A stretch of DNA of 64,000 nucleotides. It comes from Oceanospirillum linum (GTDB lineage Bacteria > Pseudomonadota > Gammaproteobacteria > Pseudomonadales > Halomonadaceae). The stretch covers positions 1 through 64,000 of the forward strand of contig NZ_FXTS01000001.1 in assembly GCF_900182785.1 (NCBI RefSeq). The letters run 5' to 3'. A program made the translations under genes and the position numbers. The notes below the pieces were generated by a model. That model made no database searches, was not told the origin of the DNA, and saw only the letters and a program-made list of their open reading frames with translations. This document shows positions 52,088 to 60,499 of the stretch, piece after piece; positions within the stretch are counted from its first letter, which is position 1; the number at the start of each line of letters is the position of its first letter.

Positions 52088-53047
52088 TCATTGCTGAAGT
52101 TGAAAAAACTGATTTTCAACTTCCAACAAGATATATGTAATTGCTACTTGAAATAAAATATAACCTATTAACTCTTCATGACTAAAATCAGGCAAGTCTG
52201 ACCAATCATCTTCTATATGTTGCTCAAAAACTCCAAAGCCACAATTTAAAACCAGACTAACACACCGAGCCAGGCGTTCCATATTGGCACTAAGATCCAC
52301 ATTATCGTCAAGCTTTACATAACTGAATTTAAGTTTATTTTTTTGCTCAGTTAAACTACGAGCTATGCTCTCAAATCCAATTTGACACTTGATAAATTCG
52401 TCATAATAGAGTCTCAGAAAGCCATACCGACTCCAACCATCCGAAATAAACTTACGAAGATCATCTGTTGAAGTTCGATATTTTAGCTGATAGATACTGA
52501 ACCGGAATGCCTCAGATAACTCAATACTTTCATCACGCTTTGGTTCCCCAAAAATAGACTCATAGCCTAGGTAGCAACCATCTGCACGCTCTAAAAGACT
52601 GTAGTATTCTTTTAGGTTCAGATCTCCAAAGTCTCCATTTAGGACATCAATCAAGTAATCAAAATAGTAAGAGTCGCTTCGACCTCGTGCCATTGAATGC
52701 TTAGCCAACATTTCTGCAGCATTTGATAACACATGTCTTAGCGGGCGTGGATCTTCGCCCGCATGTTCAGAGTTTTTATCATCGAATAAATCAAACTTTC
52801 TAGTCCAGTACTCTCTAATATCCCGCCCCAAATTGAACAACCTTGAGGTCATCAGTTCAAAGTCAGAGAACGACTCAAAGAAAACATCCTTTGCCTCTTC
52901 ATGCTCACTGGCAATTAATGATTTTTCCGCAATATTCTTTGATTCTTTTGCCACTTGGTACGCTTTAAAAGTAGCAAAAGCTGCAAAGCAGGTTGCTAAT
53001 GCAGAGAATCCCGCCGGGATTAAGTTAATAATATCTGTTGAATCCAA
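52088..53047 (-). CDS. Orphan membrane-anchored protein, function unknown
   Basis: 319 residues with a TTG start preceded by AAAGGGA 7 nt upstream. A single N-terminal hydrophobic segment (IINLIPAGFSALATCFAAFATFKAYQVA) is followed by a charged, mainly helical, cytoplasmic-looking region with no family I recognise. The amino-terminal layout (short leader, one TM, then KESKNIAEKSL coiled coil) is common in accessory proteins of unknown or defence-related role, but no defence motif is seen. It is AT-richer than purK and the DUF3224 gene, which flank it, suggesting acquisition. Confidence 0.7.
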   Translation of the reverse strand: MDSTDIINLIPAGFSALATCFAAFATFKAYQVAKESKNIAEKSLIASEHEEAKDVFFESFSDFELMTSRLFNLGRDIREYWTRKFDLFDDKNSEHAGEDPRPLRHVLSNAAEMLAKHSMARGRSDSYYFDYLIDVLNGDFGDLNLKEYYSLLERADGCYLGYESIFGEPKRDESIELSEAFRFSIYQLKYRTSTDDLRKFISDGWSRYGFLRLYYDEFIKCQIGFESIARSLTEQKNKLKFSYVKLDDNVDLSANMERLARCVSLVLNCGFGVFEQHIEDDWSDLPDFSHEELIGYILFQVAITYILLEVENQFFQLQQ

Positions 53048-53073
53048 CGCTAAGTCCCTTTAAGTGAATGGGG

Positions 53074-53514
53074 TTATTCTGTATTTTCAGCCTGATCTAC
53101 TTCCGTCTCAGCCTCCAGCCCCGGCAAATAAAAGTCAAAATCGTAGAAGTGCTGATCACCAGCTTCAATACGGATCTTCATGCAACCCTTTAAGCCTTCC
53201 AGCTGACCAGTGGCGGAATCCGGCACCACTTCCAGAATCAGTTTATCGTAACCGCGATCCATCAACCCGAAATGCTGCAGAACAAAGCTGCCGGTTTTCC
53301 CCTGCAACGTACCAGTCACCTGCTCAATCGCCACATAACCCGCAGAGCCACGGGTTGGTGTCAATGCACTCAACATTTCGCCTTTACTGACGGCATTCAG
53401 CTCACCAAAAAACTGTTTATCAACGGACATACGCCCCAGCGCCATACCGTCCGCACTTTCTGACGTAATATCCAGAGGGTTGAGGGCAACATTAAATTTT
53501 CCAGTGATCTGCAT
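53074..53514 (-). CDS. DUF3224 domain protein
   Basis: 146 residues from ATG 53514, which has AAGGA 7 nt upstream; the earlier ATG at 53532 does not. The domain signature is MSVDKQFFGELNAVSKGEMLSALTPTRGSAGYVAIEQVTGTLQGKTGSFVLQHFGLMDRG, and the rest is beta-rich (FDFYLPGLE). It resembles small cytoplasmic lipocalin-like proteins of unknown function. It is probably monocistronic: the orphan gene that follows differs in base composition and has its own ribosome-binding site. Confidence 0.85.
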   Translation of the reverse strand: MQITGKFNVALNPLDITSESADGMALGRMSVDKQFFGELNAVSKGEMLSALTPTRGSAGYVAIEQVTGTLQGKTGSFVLQHFGLMDRGYDKLILEVVPDSATGQLEGLKGCMKIRIEAGDQHFYDFDFYLPGLEAETEVDQAENTE

Positions 53515-53532
53515 AACACTATCCTTAATCAT

Positions 53533-53897
53533 TTAGCCTGACGCTCAGGGCGGATCAATAGCGGTGATAAAATGAGACAACAGAATTATCCAAAGCACAT
53601 ATAAGTGCAAGAAAACTCCTCACTAAAGCTGAGCCTTATGGCCAGATTTCACCTCATGCCGAGTATTTCACGCCCCGCCCACTGATAGACTGACGACTCG
53701 ATTCATGTCATGCACAATAATCAAAAAATTCTCCCTGTTAAGTTACATGTAGATAAAAGTCAGATTTTGTTTGATTTCACCACCAACAAACTCTTGCGTT
53801 AGTAAAGTCCATCAGAGTACATTCTGTGTAAAGTTTTATTAAGTTAGGCAATATTTAATGACATAGCTGCAAAATCCGGGAGCGCTAGGAGCTGTAT
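53533..53897. other. Intergenic region before pseI
   Basis: 365 bp with no gene. It must carry the promoter of the glycan cluster; AT-rich blocks lie at 53720-53860. No -10/-35 pair, operator or terminator could be assigned with confidence. Confidence 0.35.
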
Positions 53898-54926
53898 ATG
53901 AAAATCAATGGACGGGAAATCGCTCCGGAGCATCCACCCTATCTCATCGCAGAAATGTCAAACAACCATACTTTGGATCTGGAAAAAGCGTTTGAGATGA
54001 TTCGGCAGGCAAAGCACTGTGGTGCTGATGCCGTAAAGATTCAGACCTATACCGCAGACGCCCTAACCATTGACTGTCACAAGCCGGACTTTCTGATCCC
54101 TGATCCTCTATGGCAAGGCAAAAGCTACTACGATCTCTACAGCGAGATCACAATGCCACCATCCTGGAATAAACTGCTGTTTGAAAAAGCAGAAGAGATC
54201 GGTATCACTCTGTTCAGCTCTCCTTTTGACGAAGCCTCTGTCAATCTTCTGGAAGACCTTAACTGCCCAGCCTACAAGATTGCTTCTTTTGAAGCGAAAG
54301 ACCACTATTTTTTGAAGCAGGTCGCAGCAACCGGCAAACCCATTATTATCTCAACCGGTATCTCCAGCCTTCAGGATGTTGAAGAGTCTCTGACCATACT
54401 CCGTGATGCCGGGGCCCGGGATATTGCCGTACTGCACTGTATCAGCAGCTACCCCAGTCAAGCGGAAGATATGAATGTTTCGGTTATTGGTGAGCTGGCA
54501 AAACTGGGTGTACCCGTTGGATTATCTGATCACTCTCTGGAGCAGATCGCCCCGGTACTGTCTGTTGCCTATGGCGCATCGGTTATTGAAAAACACTTTA
54601 CATTGCGACGCTCTGACGGCGGCCCCGATGCTGCTTTCTCCATTGAGCCCGATGAACTGAAAGCGCTGCGCCGACAAACAGAACTGGCCTGGAAAGCGGT
54701 CGGCAACCCCAAAGCTCTGAACGAAAAACGCCCCGGAAGCCACCATGGCCGCTCTGTTTATGTGGTACAGGATATCCGTAAGGGGGAAATACTCTCCCCT
54801 GATAATGTCCGGGTTATCCGCCCAGCCTTCGGACTGGAGCCCCGGCACTATGAAGAGGTACTGGGCGCAACCGCGAACAAAGACCTTGAACGTGGTACAC
54901 CTTTAACATTAGAGGACCTGATGTGA
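53898..54926 (+). CDS. pseI: Pseudaminic acid synthase
   Basis: 342 residues. The NeuB-type TIM barrel includes YLIAEMSNNH, ADAVKIQTYTADALTID, the WQGKSYYDLYSEITMP segment characteristic of PseI rather than NeuB, YKIASFE and IISTGISS. The C-terminal SAF antifreeze-like domain is at about 285-342 (RSVYVVQDIRKGEILSPDNVRVIRPAFG). It condenses phosphoenolpyruvate with a 2,4-diacetamido-trideoxy-hexose. The other genes for CMP-pseudaminic acid (pseB, C, F, G, H) are not in the window. It opens a cluster of six tightly packed genes. Confidence 0.9.
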   Translation: MKINGREIAPEHPPYLIAEMSNNHTLDLEKAFEMIRQAKHCGADAVKIQTYTADALTIDCHKPDFLIPDPLWQGKSYYDLYSEITMPPSWNKLLFEKAEEIGITLFSSPFDEASVNLLEDLNCPAYKIASFEAKDHYFLKQVAATGKPIIISTGISSLQDVEESLTILRDAGARDIAVLHCISSYPSQAEDMNVSVIGELAKLGVPVGLSDHSLEQIAPVLSVAYGASVIEKHFTLRRSDGGPDAAFSIEPDELKALRRQTELAWKAVGNPKALNEKRPGSHHGRSVYVVQDIRKGEILSPDNVRVIRPAFGLEPRHYEEVLGATANKDLERGTPLTLEDLM

Positions 54927-55372
54927 CCCCTCTTAAAGCTTTATTCCTTTACCTTTTCAGATCCGTCACCGGGTTCAGAAAAAACAAGTTTCATCCACTG
55001 GTCTGGATAAGTGGCGAACCTGAATTTGGCAGCAATGTTTACATCTCAGGTTTCTCTGAGGTTTACGCCAAAGGAGCCCGTGTCTCCATCGGAGATAACT
55101 GTGATATTGCCTCTTTTGTAGTGATCAATTGCGCGGATTCCCACCGAAAAGCCATTGGCCTTTCAGATACTATATCCCGCAAAGATATCACGATAGAACA
55201 TAGTGTTTTTATCGGCTCCCATGTGATGGTTAAAGGCGGAGCCCATATCAGCCACCACAGTGTCATTGCGGCCGGAACCATGGTTGATGCGGGGTATATT
55301 CCCCCTTACTCACTGGTTTGTGGCAACCCTATGGTTGTTAAAGCAGGCTACTATGCTTCAGATTGCGCATAA
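54923..55372 (+). CDS. Hexapeptide-repeat acyltransferase
   Basis: 149 residues with a GTG start that overlaps the pseI stop by 4 nt. A left-handed beta-helix is shown by repeats of the type (I/V)-G-x-x (SIGDNCDIASFVVINC, HSVFIGSHVMVKGGAHISHHSVIAAGTMVDAG), ending PPYSLVCGNPMVVKAGYY, as in sugar O- or N-acetyltransferases. It probably acetylates the nonulosonic acid or its precursor. It is translationally coupled to both neighbours, overlapping the aminotransferase start by 20 nt. Confidence 0.87.
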   Translation: MTPLKALFLYLFRSVTGFRKNKFHPLVWISGEPEFGSNVYISGFSEVYAKGARVSIGDNCDIASFVVINCADSHRKAIGLSDTISRKDITIEHSVFIGSHVMVKGGAHISHHSVIAAGTMVDAGYIPPYSLVCGNPMVVKAGYYASDCA

Positions 55373-56387
55373 TCGCCCAACACTGGGCGAAGCAGAGGCG
55401 GAGGCAGCCGGTAAGGTTATCGCGTCTGGCTGGGTCGCCCAGGGCCGGCAAACAGCAGAGTTTGAACGCCAGCTGGCGGCATATCACGGCCTGCCTGCGG
55501 AACACGTCGTCGCGGTATCTTCAGGCAGCGCAGCTCTATTTGGCGCGCTGACCGTTCTGCAGGCCGAAGGGCGCAGAGTTGCTTTGCCGGCATACGCCTG
55601 CAGCAGCCTGGAAAACGCTGTGCAGCTTGCCGGTGCGACCCCGGTTTATCTGGATGTTCACCCGGGAACGACCGAGCTTAACTTTGACAATGCAGAAGCA
55701 TTTGACCTGCTGATCCACCCCCGTCTTTTTGGTCTGCCAACCCGGATACCGGATCGGTACAAAGATATCACAATTGAAGACTGCGCCCAGGCCCTGGGAG
55801 CAACCTTGGATGACCGCCCTGTAGGCCGACAGACTCCGGTATCTATATTCTCATTTTATGCCACAAAGCTGATCACCAGCGGTGGCCAGGGTGGCGCAAT
55901 CATGTTTGCCGACCGCTTGATGGCAGACAAGCTGAGGGACTTTATCGATTTCGACACCAGGTCGGATGCACAGCTGCGTTTTAACTTTCAGATGACCGAC
56001 CTGCAGGCCGTGGTTGGACGGGTGCAGCTGAAACGCTTTTTCAGCGAATTTATCGGTCAGCGGGAACATATTTTCACCCACTACAAACAGTTGGGGCTGC
56101 CGCTTCTGGAGCCAAGGGAGGCCTGCTTAAAGGCCGTTCGGTTCCGCGCCATTATCACCCCGGATACCCCTGAAACTGTCACAGCACTGCAACGCCACCT
56201 TCATCGGCATAACGTAGCCTCGATTATTCCGATAGAAACCCGGGAAGTGCTTGGCAGACACACGAAGAAAGCATTCCCGGGCGCTGACTACAACACCAAA
56301 CACATGCTGTCCATTCCTTGTTATCCATCAATGAGTGCAGCTGAACTCGATGCTGTCTGCCGCGCGCTAAAGGTCTTTGAACAATGA
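55353..56387 (+). CDS. DegT/DnrJ/EryC1-family sugar aminotransferase
   Basis: 344 residues from ATG 55353, supported by GCAGG 5 nt upstream. PLP-dependent aminotransferase fold type I: the ALFGALTVL segment, DITIEDCAQALGA, and the PLP lysine in SIFSFYATKLITSGGQGG. Family members aminate keto-hexoses for deoxyamino-sugars. It could provide a 4-amino group for the same sugar, a PseC-like function, or for another decoration. It ends 4 nt into the WbqC gene. The C-terminal part is somewhat shorter than in PseC. Confidence 0.85.
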   Translation: MLQIAHNRPTLGEAEAEAAGKVIASGWVAQGRQTAEFERQLAAYHGLPAEHVVAVSSGSAALFGALTVLQAEGRRVALPAYACSSLENAVQLAGATPVYLDVHPGTTELNFDNAEAFDLLIHPRLFGLPTRIPDRYKDITIEDCAQALGATLDDRPVGRQTPVSIFSFYATKLITSGGQGGAIMFADRLMADKLRDFIDFDTRSDAQLRFNFQMTDLQAVVGRVQLKRFFSEFIGQREHIFTHYKQLGLPLLEPREACLKAVRFRAIITPDTPETVTALQRHLHRHNVASIIPIETREVLGRHTKKAFPGADYNTKHMLSIPCYPSMSAAELDAVCRALKVFEQ

Positions 56388-57139
56388 TCGTCTCGATTAA
56401 TCAGCCGGCATATTTACCCTGGTTGGGTTACTTTGAAAGAATCCTGCTATCCGATATGCATATTATTCTGGATGATGTGCAGTTTGAAAAAAACAGCATG
56501 ACAAACCGCAATAAGGTATTAATGAACGGACAGGTGGTCACTCTGACCATACCGGTAAAAACCAGCGGTCGTTTCGGTAACCTGCCAATTAAAGATGTGG
56601 AAATAGACTACAGTCGCAACTGGGTTAAAAAGCACCGCAACACCATCAGCCAGGCTTATGCGAAGACTCCTTTTTATGCTGAGTTTATGCCGATTCTGGA
56701 TAGTTTTTTCAGCACAGCCGATCAGTTTAAGTTTCTGGGTGAATTCATTCGGAAAAACACAGAGACCCTGCTCGATTACTTAGAAATCAGCAGGAGCATT
56801 ACTTATGCTTCCGGAATTCACTACCAAGGTAAAAAAAGTGACCTGATCCTGGATCTGTGCCAGAAGTTTAACGCCGATACCTATATTTCAGGTCCATTTG
56901 GCAGAGATTACCTCGATATAAACAGCTTCAGGGAAAACAATATCGATGTGCTGTTTCATGATTACCAGCACCCTGAATATCCGCAAAAATCGACTCATTT
57001 TGTCTCGCATTTATCCATTCTGGATCTGATTTTTAACTGCGGTAAAGGCGCTGGCCGCTATCTGACCAAAAAAGATACTTCAGCGGCAAACCAACTGACA
57101 AACCAACTGACAAACCAACTGACAAACCAAAAGGAATAA
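56384..57139 (+). CDS. WbqC-family protein with 12-bp tandem repeats at the 3' end
   Basis: 251 residues. The WbqC signature is the opening VSINQPAYLPWLGYFERI and LDDVQFEKNSMTNRNKV, with ILDLIFNCG later. WbqC proteins occur in O-antigen and glycan clusters, but their activity is not established. The C-terminus ends in a repeat of NQLT, encoded by three full 12-bp units plus a partial one (57088-57130), that could vary in number by slippage without changing frame. It is tightly coupled with the aminotransferase and methyltransferase genes. Confidence 0.87.
   Translation: MIVSINQPAYLPWLGYFERILLSDMHIILDDVQFEKNSMTNRNKVLMNGQVVTLTIPVKTSGRFGNLPIKDVEIDYSRNWVKKHRNTISQAYAKTPFYAEFMPILDSFFSTADQFKFLGEFIRKNTETLLDYLEISRSITYASGIHYQGKKSDLILDLCQKFNADTYISGPFGRDYLDINSFRENNIDVLFHDYQHPEYPQKSTHFVSHLSILDLIFNCGKGAGRYLTKKDTSAANQLTNQLTNQLTNQKE
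57088..57130 (+). repeat. 12-bp tandem repeat in the WbqC gene
   Basis: Unit AAACCAACTGAC, three exact copies (57088-57123) plus the first 7 bases of a fourth. Because the unit is a multiple of 3, gain or loss alters only the length of the NQLT tail. Confidence 0.9.
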
Positions 57140-57141
57140 TA

Positions 57142-57807
57142 ATGGGATTTTCTACTGAGTGGGAACAACAATACGCATCAAGTAATCACCTGAGTCGCTG
57201 GCCCTGGTCCGATCTTGTCTCCTATGTCATGCGACATGCCCGTCCAACCGGCAGTGGCTTTAAGGTGCTTGAAGTTGGCTGCGGTGCCGGTGCTAATATC
57301 CCTTTCTTCCTGAGCCTGGGTGTTGACTATACGGCTGTTGATGGCAGTGCAAGCACCATCAATAACCTGAAACAGGCCTACCCTGAGCTGCAGGATGCAC
57401 TTCACGTGATGGATTTTTCAAAAGAACTGCCCGCAGGTAAGTTCGACCTGATTATTGATCGCGGCGCGATTACCCATAACGATACACAAGGCATCACTTC
57501 GACAATTGCCAACATCTACGCATCATTAACGGATCAGGGTAAATTTATCGGTATCGACTGGTTTTCAACCCGTTACTCAGACTTCAATAACGCCGACGCC
57601 TGCATTGAGCAAGTTGACGAATGGACACGCACCTTTAACGCCAAAAGCCGGTCGTTTGCCAATTTGGGCAATGTTCACTTTTCTGACAAAGCTCACCTGG
57701 AAACACTATTTTCCGATTTCACGCTCAGCAATCTGCAGCATAAGATCATTGAAGACGGGACTGGCTGGGAGCTGGCATCCTACAACTTTGTAGCTGACAA
57801 AAAATGA
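57142..57807 (+). CDS. SAM-dependent methyltransferase
   Basis: 221 residues. The class I SAM-binding motif is VLEVGCGAGANIPFF, followed by YTAVDGSASTI and FDLIIDRGAI. The C-terminal segment is LQHKIIEDGTGWELASYNF. Within this cluster it probably methylates a sugar hydroxyl or the N-acyl group. It has a GGAATAAT ribosome-binding site right after the WbqC stop and overlaps the deacetylase start by 4 nt. Related methyltransferases occur in other surface-glycan loci. Confidence 0.86.
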   Translation: MGFSTEWEQQYASSNHLSRWPWSDLVSYVMRHARPTGSGFKVLEVGCGAGANIPFFLSLGVDYTAVDGSASTINNLKQAYPELQDALHVMDFSKELPAGKFDLIIDRGAITHNDTQGITSTIANIYASLTDQGKFIGIDWFSTRYSDFNNADACIEQVDEWTRTFNAKSRSFANLGNVHFSDKAHLETLFSDFTLSNLQHKIIEDGTGWELASYNFVADKK

Positions 57808-58478
57808 GAAAAATCTTAATCGTTGCGGCACATACAGACGATGAAGCGATAGGCTGTGGCGGCACCATTGCGCGCCACGTTGCCTCTGGTAATGAAGTAC
57901 ACCTGTTGTTTATGACCGACGGTGTCAGCGCCCGGGGGGTGCAGAGTGCCGCCGCAAAAATCAGGCTCGCATCGGCGCAAAAAGCGGCAAAAATACTGGG
58001 GACTCACTCCTCAAAAAACCTGTGTTTTCCGGATAATCAGATGGACGCAGTGCCCTTACTCAGCATCGTCAAGGAGATTGAACAGGTTATCTCAGAGCTA
58101 AAACCTGACATCATCTATACCCACCATGCCAGTGACCTCAATATCGACCATAAAATCACCAGTCAGGCGGTTATGACAGCCTGCCGTCCGCAGCCCGGCC
58201 TGAGCGTCAAAGAGATCTATACTTTTGAAGTGCTTTCCAGTACCGATTGGCAGCCGTCAGACCTGGCACCTTTTACCCCTAACCTGTATGTCGACATTTC
58301 AGACTACCTGGAACAAAAAAAGCAGGCTCTGGAGGCCTACGACTGTGAGATACGCCCCGCTCCGCACAGCCGAAGCTATGAACATATAGAAATTCTGGCA
58401 AAACACCGAGGGTACAGCGTAGGACTCCATGCCGCCGAAGCGTTTATACAGCTGCGCAGACTTGATAGCGACGTCTAA
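57804..58478 (+). CDS. PIG-L-family deacetylase
   Basis: 224 residues. The zinc-site motif is AAHTDDEAIGCGGTIARH (HxDDE variant of HPDDE), and the second ligand region is YTHHASDLNIDHKITSQA. PIG-L enzymes remove N-acyl groups from sugars. It may remove an acetyl group so that another acyl or methyl can be added. ATGA overlap with the methyltransferase gene shows coupling. It is the last gene of the cluster; a small hairpin follows. Confidence 0.89.
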   Translation: MRKILIVAAHTDDEAIGCGGTIARHVASGNEVHLLFMTDGVSARGVQSAAAKIRLASAQKAAKILGTHSSKNLCFPDNQMDAVPLLSIVKEIEQVISELKPDIIYTHHASDLNIDHKITSQAVMTACRPQPGLSVKEIYTFEVLSSTDWQPSDLAPFTPNLYVDISDYLEQKKQALEAYDCEIRPAPHSRSYEHIEILAKHRGYSVGLHAAEAFIQLRRLDSDV

Positions 58479-58502
58479 GTGACTTTACCTCATTAAAGAT
58501 CT

Positions 58503-58527
58503 GTCAGGCCTAGCGACCTGACGTTTT
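58503..58527 (+). terminator. Weak terminator between the glycan cluster and rluF
   Basis: GTCAGG / CCTGAC stem with an 8-nt loop and TTTT on the plus strand. It overlaps the last codons of rluF, so it serves the PIG-L gene. Confidence 0.45.
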
Positions 58528-59604
58528 CCTACCTTTGGCAGCAGCCCCTTTACCACCACTTTTCCCGGCAGGCCTTCCTTTAACCGCACCTTTTCCTCTG
58601 CCTTTAGCAGCTGCCGCTGCGGCACGGGCGGCTACCTTGCCGGATAATTTTCCGCCTTTAACAGCCCCCTTACCGGTGGTCGGTTTTACCGGTGGGCGTT
58701 TACCTTTAGCCGTTGTCGCCGCTTTTTTCCGGCCATTAGCTTCAGTGCGGCCGGTGCCCTCGGAGCGCCCCGCCGAGGAAGAACTACGAGCCGGACGCTT
58801 CCCTTTCCCCCCTGCAACGTTACCCTGACTTCCGCCCTTTTTGTTGCGGGCTCCCTGAGTTCGCCGCCCTTCCGGGGCTTCAGAACTGGAATCTTCTACT
58901 GATTTCAGCAAAGTATGCAGCTCATCTTCGGTCAGATCGCGCCAGTCACCCACCGGCAGACCTTTCAGACCCACATTCATAATGCGCACCCGCTCAAGCC
59001 GCACCACGTCATAGCCAAAATATTCACACATGCGACGGATCTGCCGATTCAACCCCTGAATCAACGTCATGCGGATCAGGTTAGGGCCTTCTTTAACCAC
59101 AGGACATTTTTTCGTCACGGTTCCCAAAATAGGCACGCCGTTCGCCAGACCCTGAACAGCCTCATCACTGATCGGACGGTTAACCGTCACCAAATACTCT
59201 TTCTCGTGATTATTACCGGCCCGAAGTACCTTATTGACCAGGTCACCGTTATTGGTGAGAAAAATCAGCCCCTGGGAATCTTTATCCAATCGACCGATAG
59301 GAAAAATCCTATGGCTGTGGCCCACAAAATCAACAATATTGTCTTTTTCAGAATGCTCAGTGGTACTGACAATACCCACCGGTTTATTCAGGGCGATAAA
59401 GATAAAATCATCGTGCTCCGGTGGCTCAATCAGTTGGCCATTCACCCTGACCTCATCGCCGTGCACTACGCGATCCCCCACCTGAGCACGCTTACCATTG
59501 ATATAAACATTACCCTGCTCGATATAACGATCGGCATCCCGGCGGGAACAGATACCGCTTTCACTGATGTACTTATTGAGACGGGTGGTGGTGTTTGGCA
59601 GCAT
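58510..59604 (-). CDS. rluF: 23S rRNA pseudouridine synthase RluF, with long basic tail
   Basis: 364 residues. The S4 RNA-binding domain (RLNKYISESGICSRRDADRYIEQGNVYINGKRAQVGDRV) is followed by the RsuA/RluB/E/F catalytic domain with Asp in FPIGRLDKDSQGLIFLTN and RQIRRMCEYFGYDVVRLERVRI. RluF makes pseudouridine 2604 in 23S rRNA. From about residue 250 to the end the protein is a low-complexity Lys/Gly/Ala/Arg-rich tail (GKGKRPARSSSSAGRSEG), which may bind RNA or ribosomes. The tail is longer than in E. coli RluF (290 residues). It is convergent with the glycan cluster. Confidence 0.88.
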   Translation of the reverse strand: MLPNTTTRLNKYISESGICSRRDADRYIEQGNVYINGKRAQVGDRVVHGDEVRVNGQLIEPPEHDDFIFIALNKPVGIVSTTEHSEKDNIVDFVGHSHRIFPIGRLDKDSQGLIFLTNNGDLVNKVLRAGNNHEKEYLVTVNRPISDEAVQGLANGVPILGTVTKKCPVVKEGPNLIRMTLIQGLNRQIRRMCEYFGYDVVRLERVRIMNVGLKGLPVGDWRDLTEDELHTLLKSVEDSSSEAPEGRRTQGARNKKGGSQGNVAGGKGKRPARSSSSAGRSEGTGRTEANGRKKAATTAKGKRPPVKPTTGKGAVKGGKLSGKVAARAAAAAAKGRGKGAVKGRPAGKSGGKGAAAKGRKTSGR

Positions 59605-59742
59605 ACAGACTCATCTTAAAACGGTGGCAAAAACTGACCCTGACCATCGGTTTGATCGAAAAACAGGGCCGGATCGAAGACCGGTAAGGATATAGAAAAG
59701 GCAGCAAAAAGTCAGTGTACCGGAACAGATTAACGGCACAGG

Positions 59743-60105
59743 TTAAGAGATTGACGCCCGCGCCTTCTCTGTCTCAGCACAAACGTAAGCCCACGCCGTG
59801 TTACCAGAGTGAAAAATAGTGGCCACACGGACATACTCAGCCACTTCGTAATCATCTGCCTGAGCCAGTTCTTCCACTGTAATTTCAAAAACAGTGCCTT
59901 CCACCTGGTCTTCAGGATTGCCGGTATATTTCAGAATCGGATGAAGTGCCTTGCCACTGGTAGCAACAACCGCCTCATCGCTGATTCGCACCTCAGATAA
60001 GGCATAGCCGATCAGTGTATCTTTTTCACCGCTCAGCAAACGGCCAAAAGTCTCTTGCTGAACCTGATCCAGCTGTAATGTACCGTAGGAGAATAAGCGT
60101 TCCAT
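59743..60105 (-). CDS. Gamma-glutamylcyclotransferase-like (AIG2) protein
   Basis: 120 residues from ATG 60105 (AGGA 8 nt upstream); an extended frame back to 60189 has no ribosome-binding site. The family start LFSYGTLQLDQVQQ has the conserved YGTL pocket motif. EGTVFEITVEELAQADDYE contains the general acid region typical of GGCT-fold proteins. Activity on gamma-glutamyl amines is possible; it may instead be a general butirosin-like enzyme. No linked pathway genes are seen nearby. Confidence 0.85.
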   Translation of the reverse strand: MERLFSYGTLQLDQVQQETFGRLLSGEKDTLIGYALSEVRISDEAVVATSGKALHPILKYTGNPEDQVEGTVFEITVEELAQADDYEVAEYVRVATIFHSGNTAWAYVCAETEKARASIS

Positions 60106-60499
60106 TCTTTGATTCCTGATAACAATGTATAAAGCTGAAACCTGAGGGAGTTCCCCCCAGCCCGATCCTCTGACCACCAACGCAGCCAATGAGAAACTAG
60201 CAAAAAAATAAGTATTTCCAGCCGATAAAATGCAGTTACCCTAACGAATAAGGCTTCTGCTGTAACTTTCTTTGTGACGCTGTTTCTGAAAAATGCAAGA
60301 TACCCAGAATAAACCGATTAGAAAATGCGTTATTTTGTAGGATTAATACGCATTATCGACCCGAACAGACTGCATAGCCCTCTGGCCCACACCCGTTTTC
60401 TGGTGGGTGTCTCGCTGTTCTACAATTCGTCATGATCCCATGTTAAGTTGTTAACGTACTGATTTACTGCAGTTTCATCTGAGTATTAAAGGGTTGAGA
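60106..60499. other. Intergenic region between the AIG2-like gene and the MFS transporter
   Basis: 394 bp with no gene. It holds both divergent promoters. A small hairpin ACACCC/GGGTGT lies at 60388-60409, without a T-run. Nothing else could be assigned. Confidence 0.35.

Noticed and set aside
57088..57130. Repeat array considered as a CRISPR
   Set aside because: The units are 12 bp, contiguous, without spacers, and in frame with a protein.
58915..59619. 234-codon open frame antisense to rluF
   Set aside because: It is a shadow of the RluF S4 and catalytic domains, with an implausible composition.
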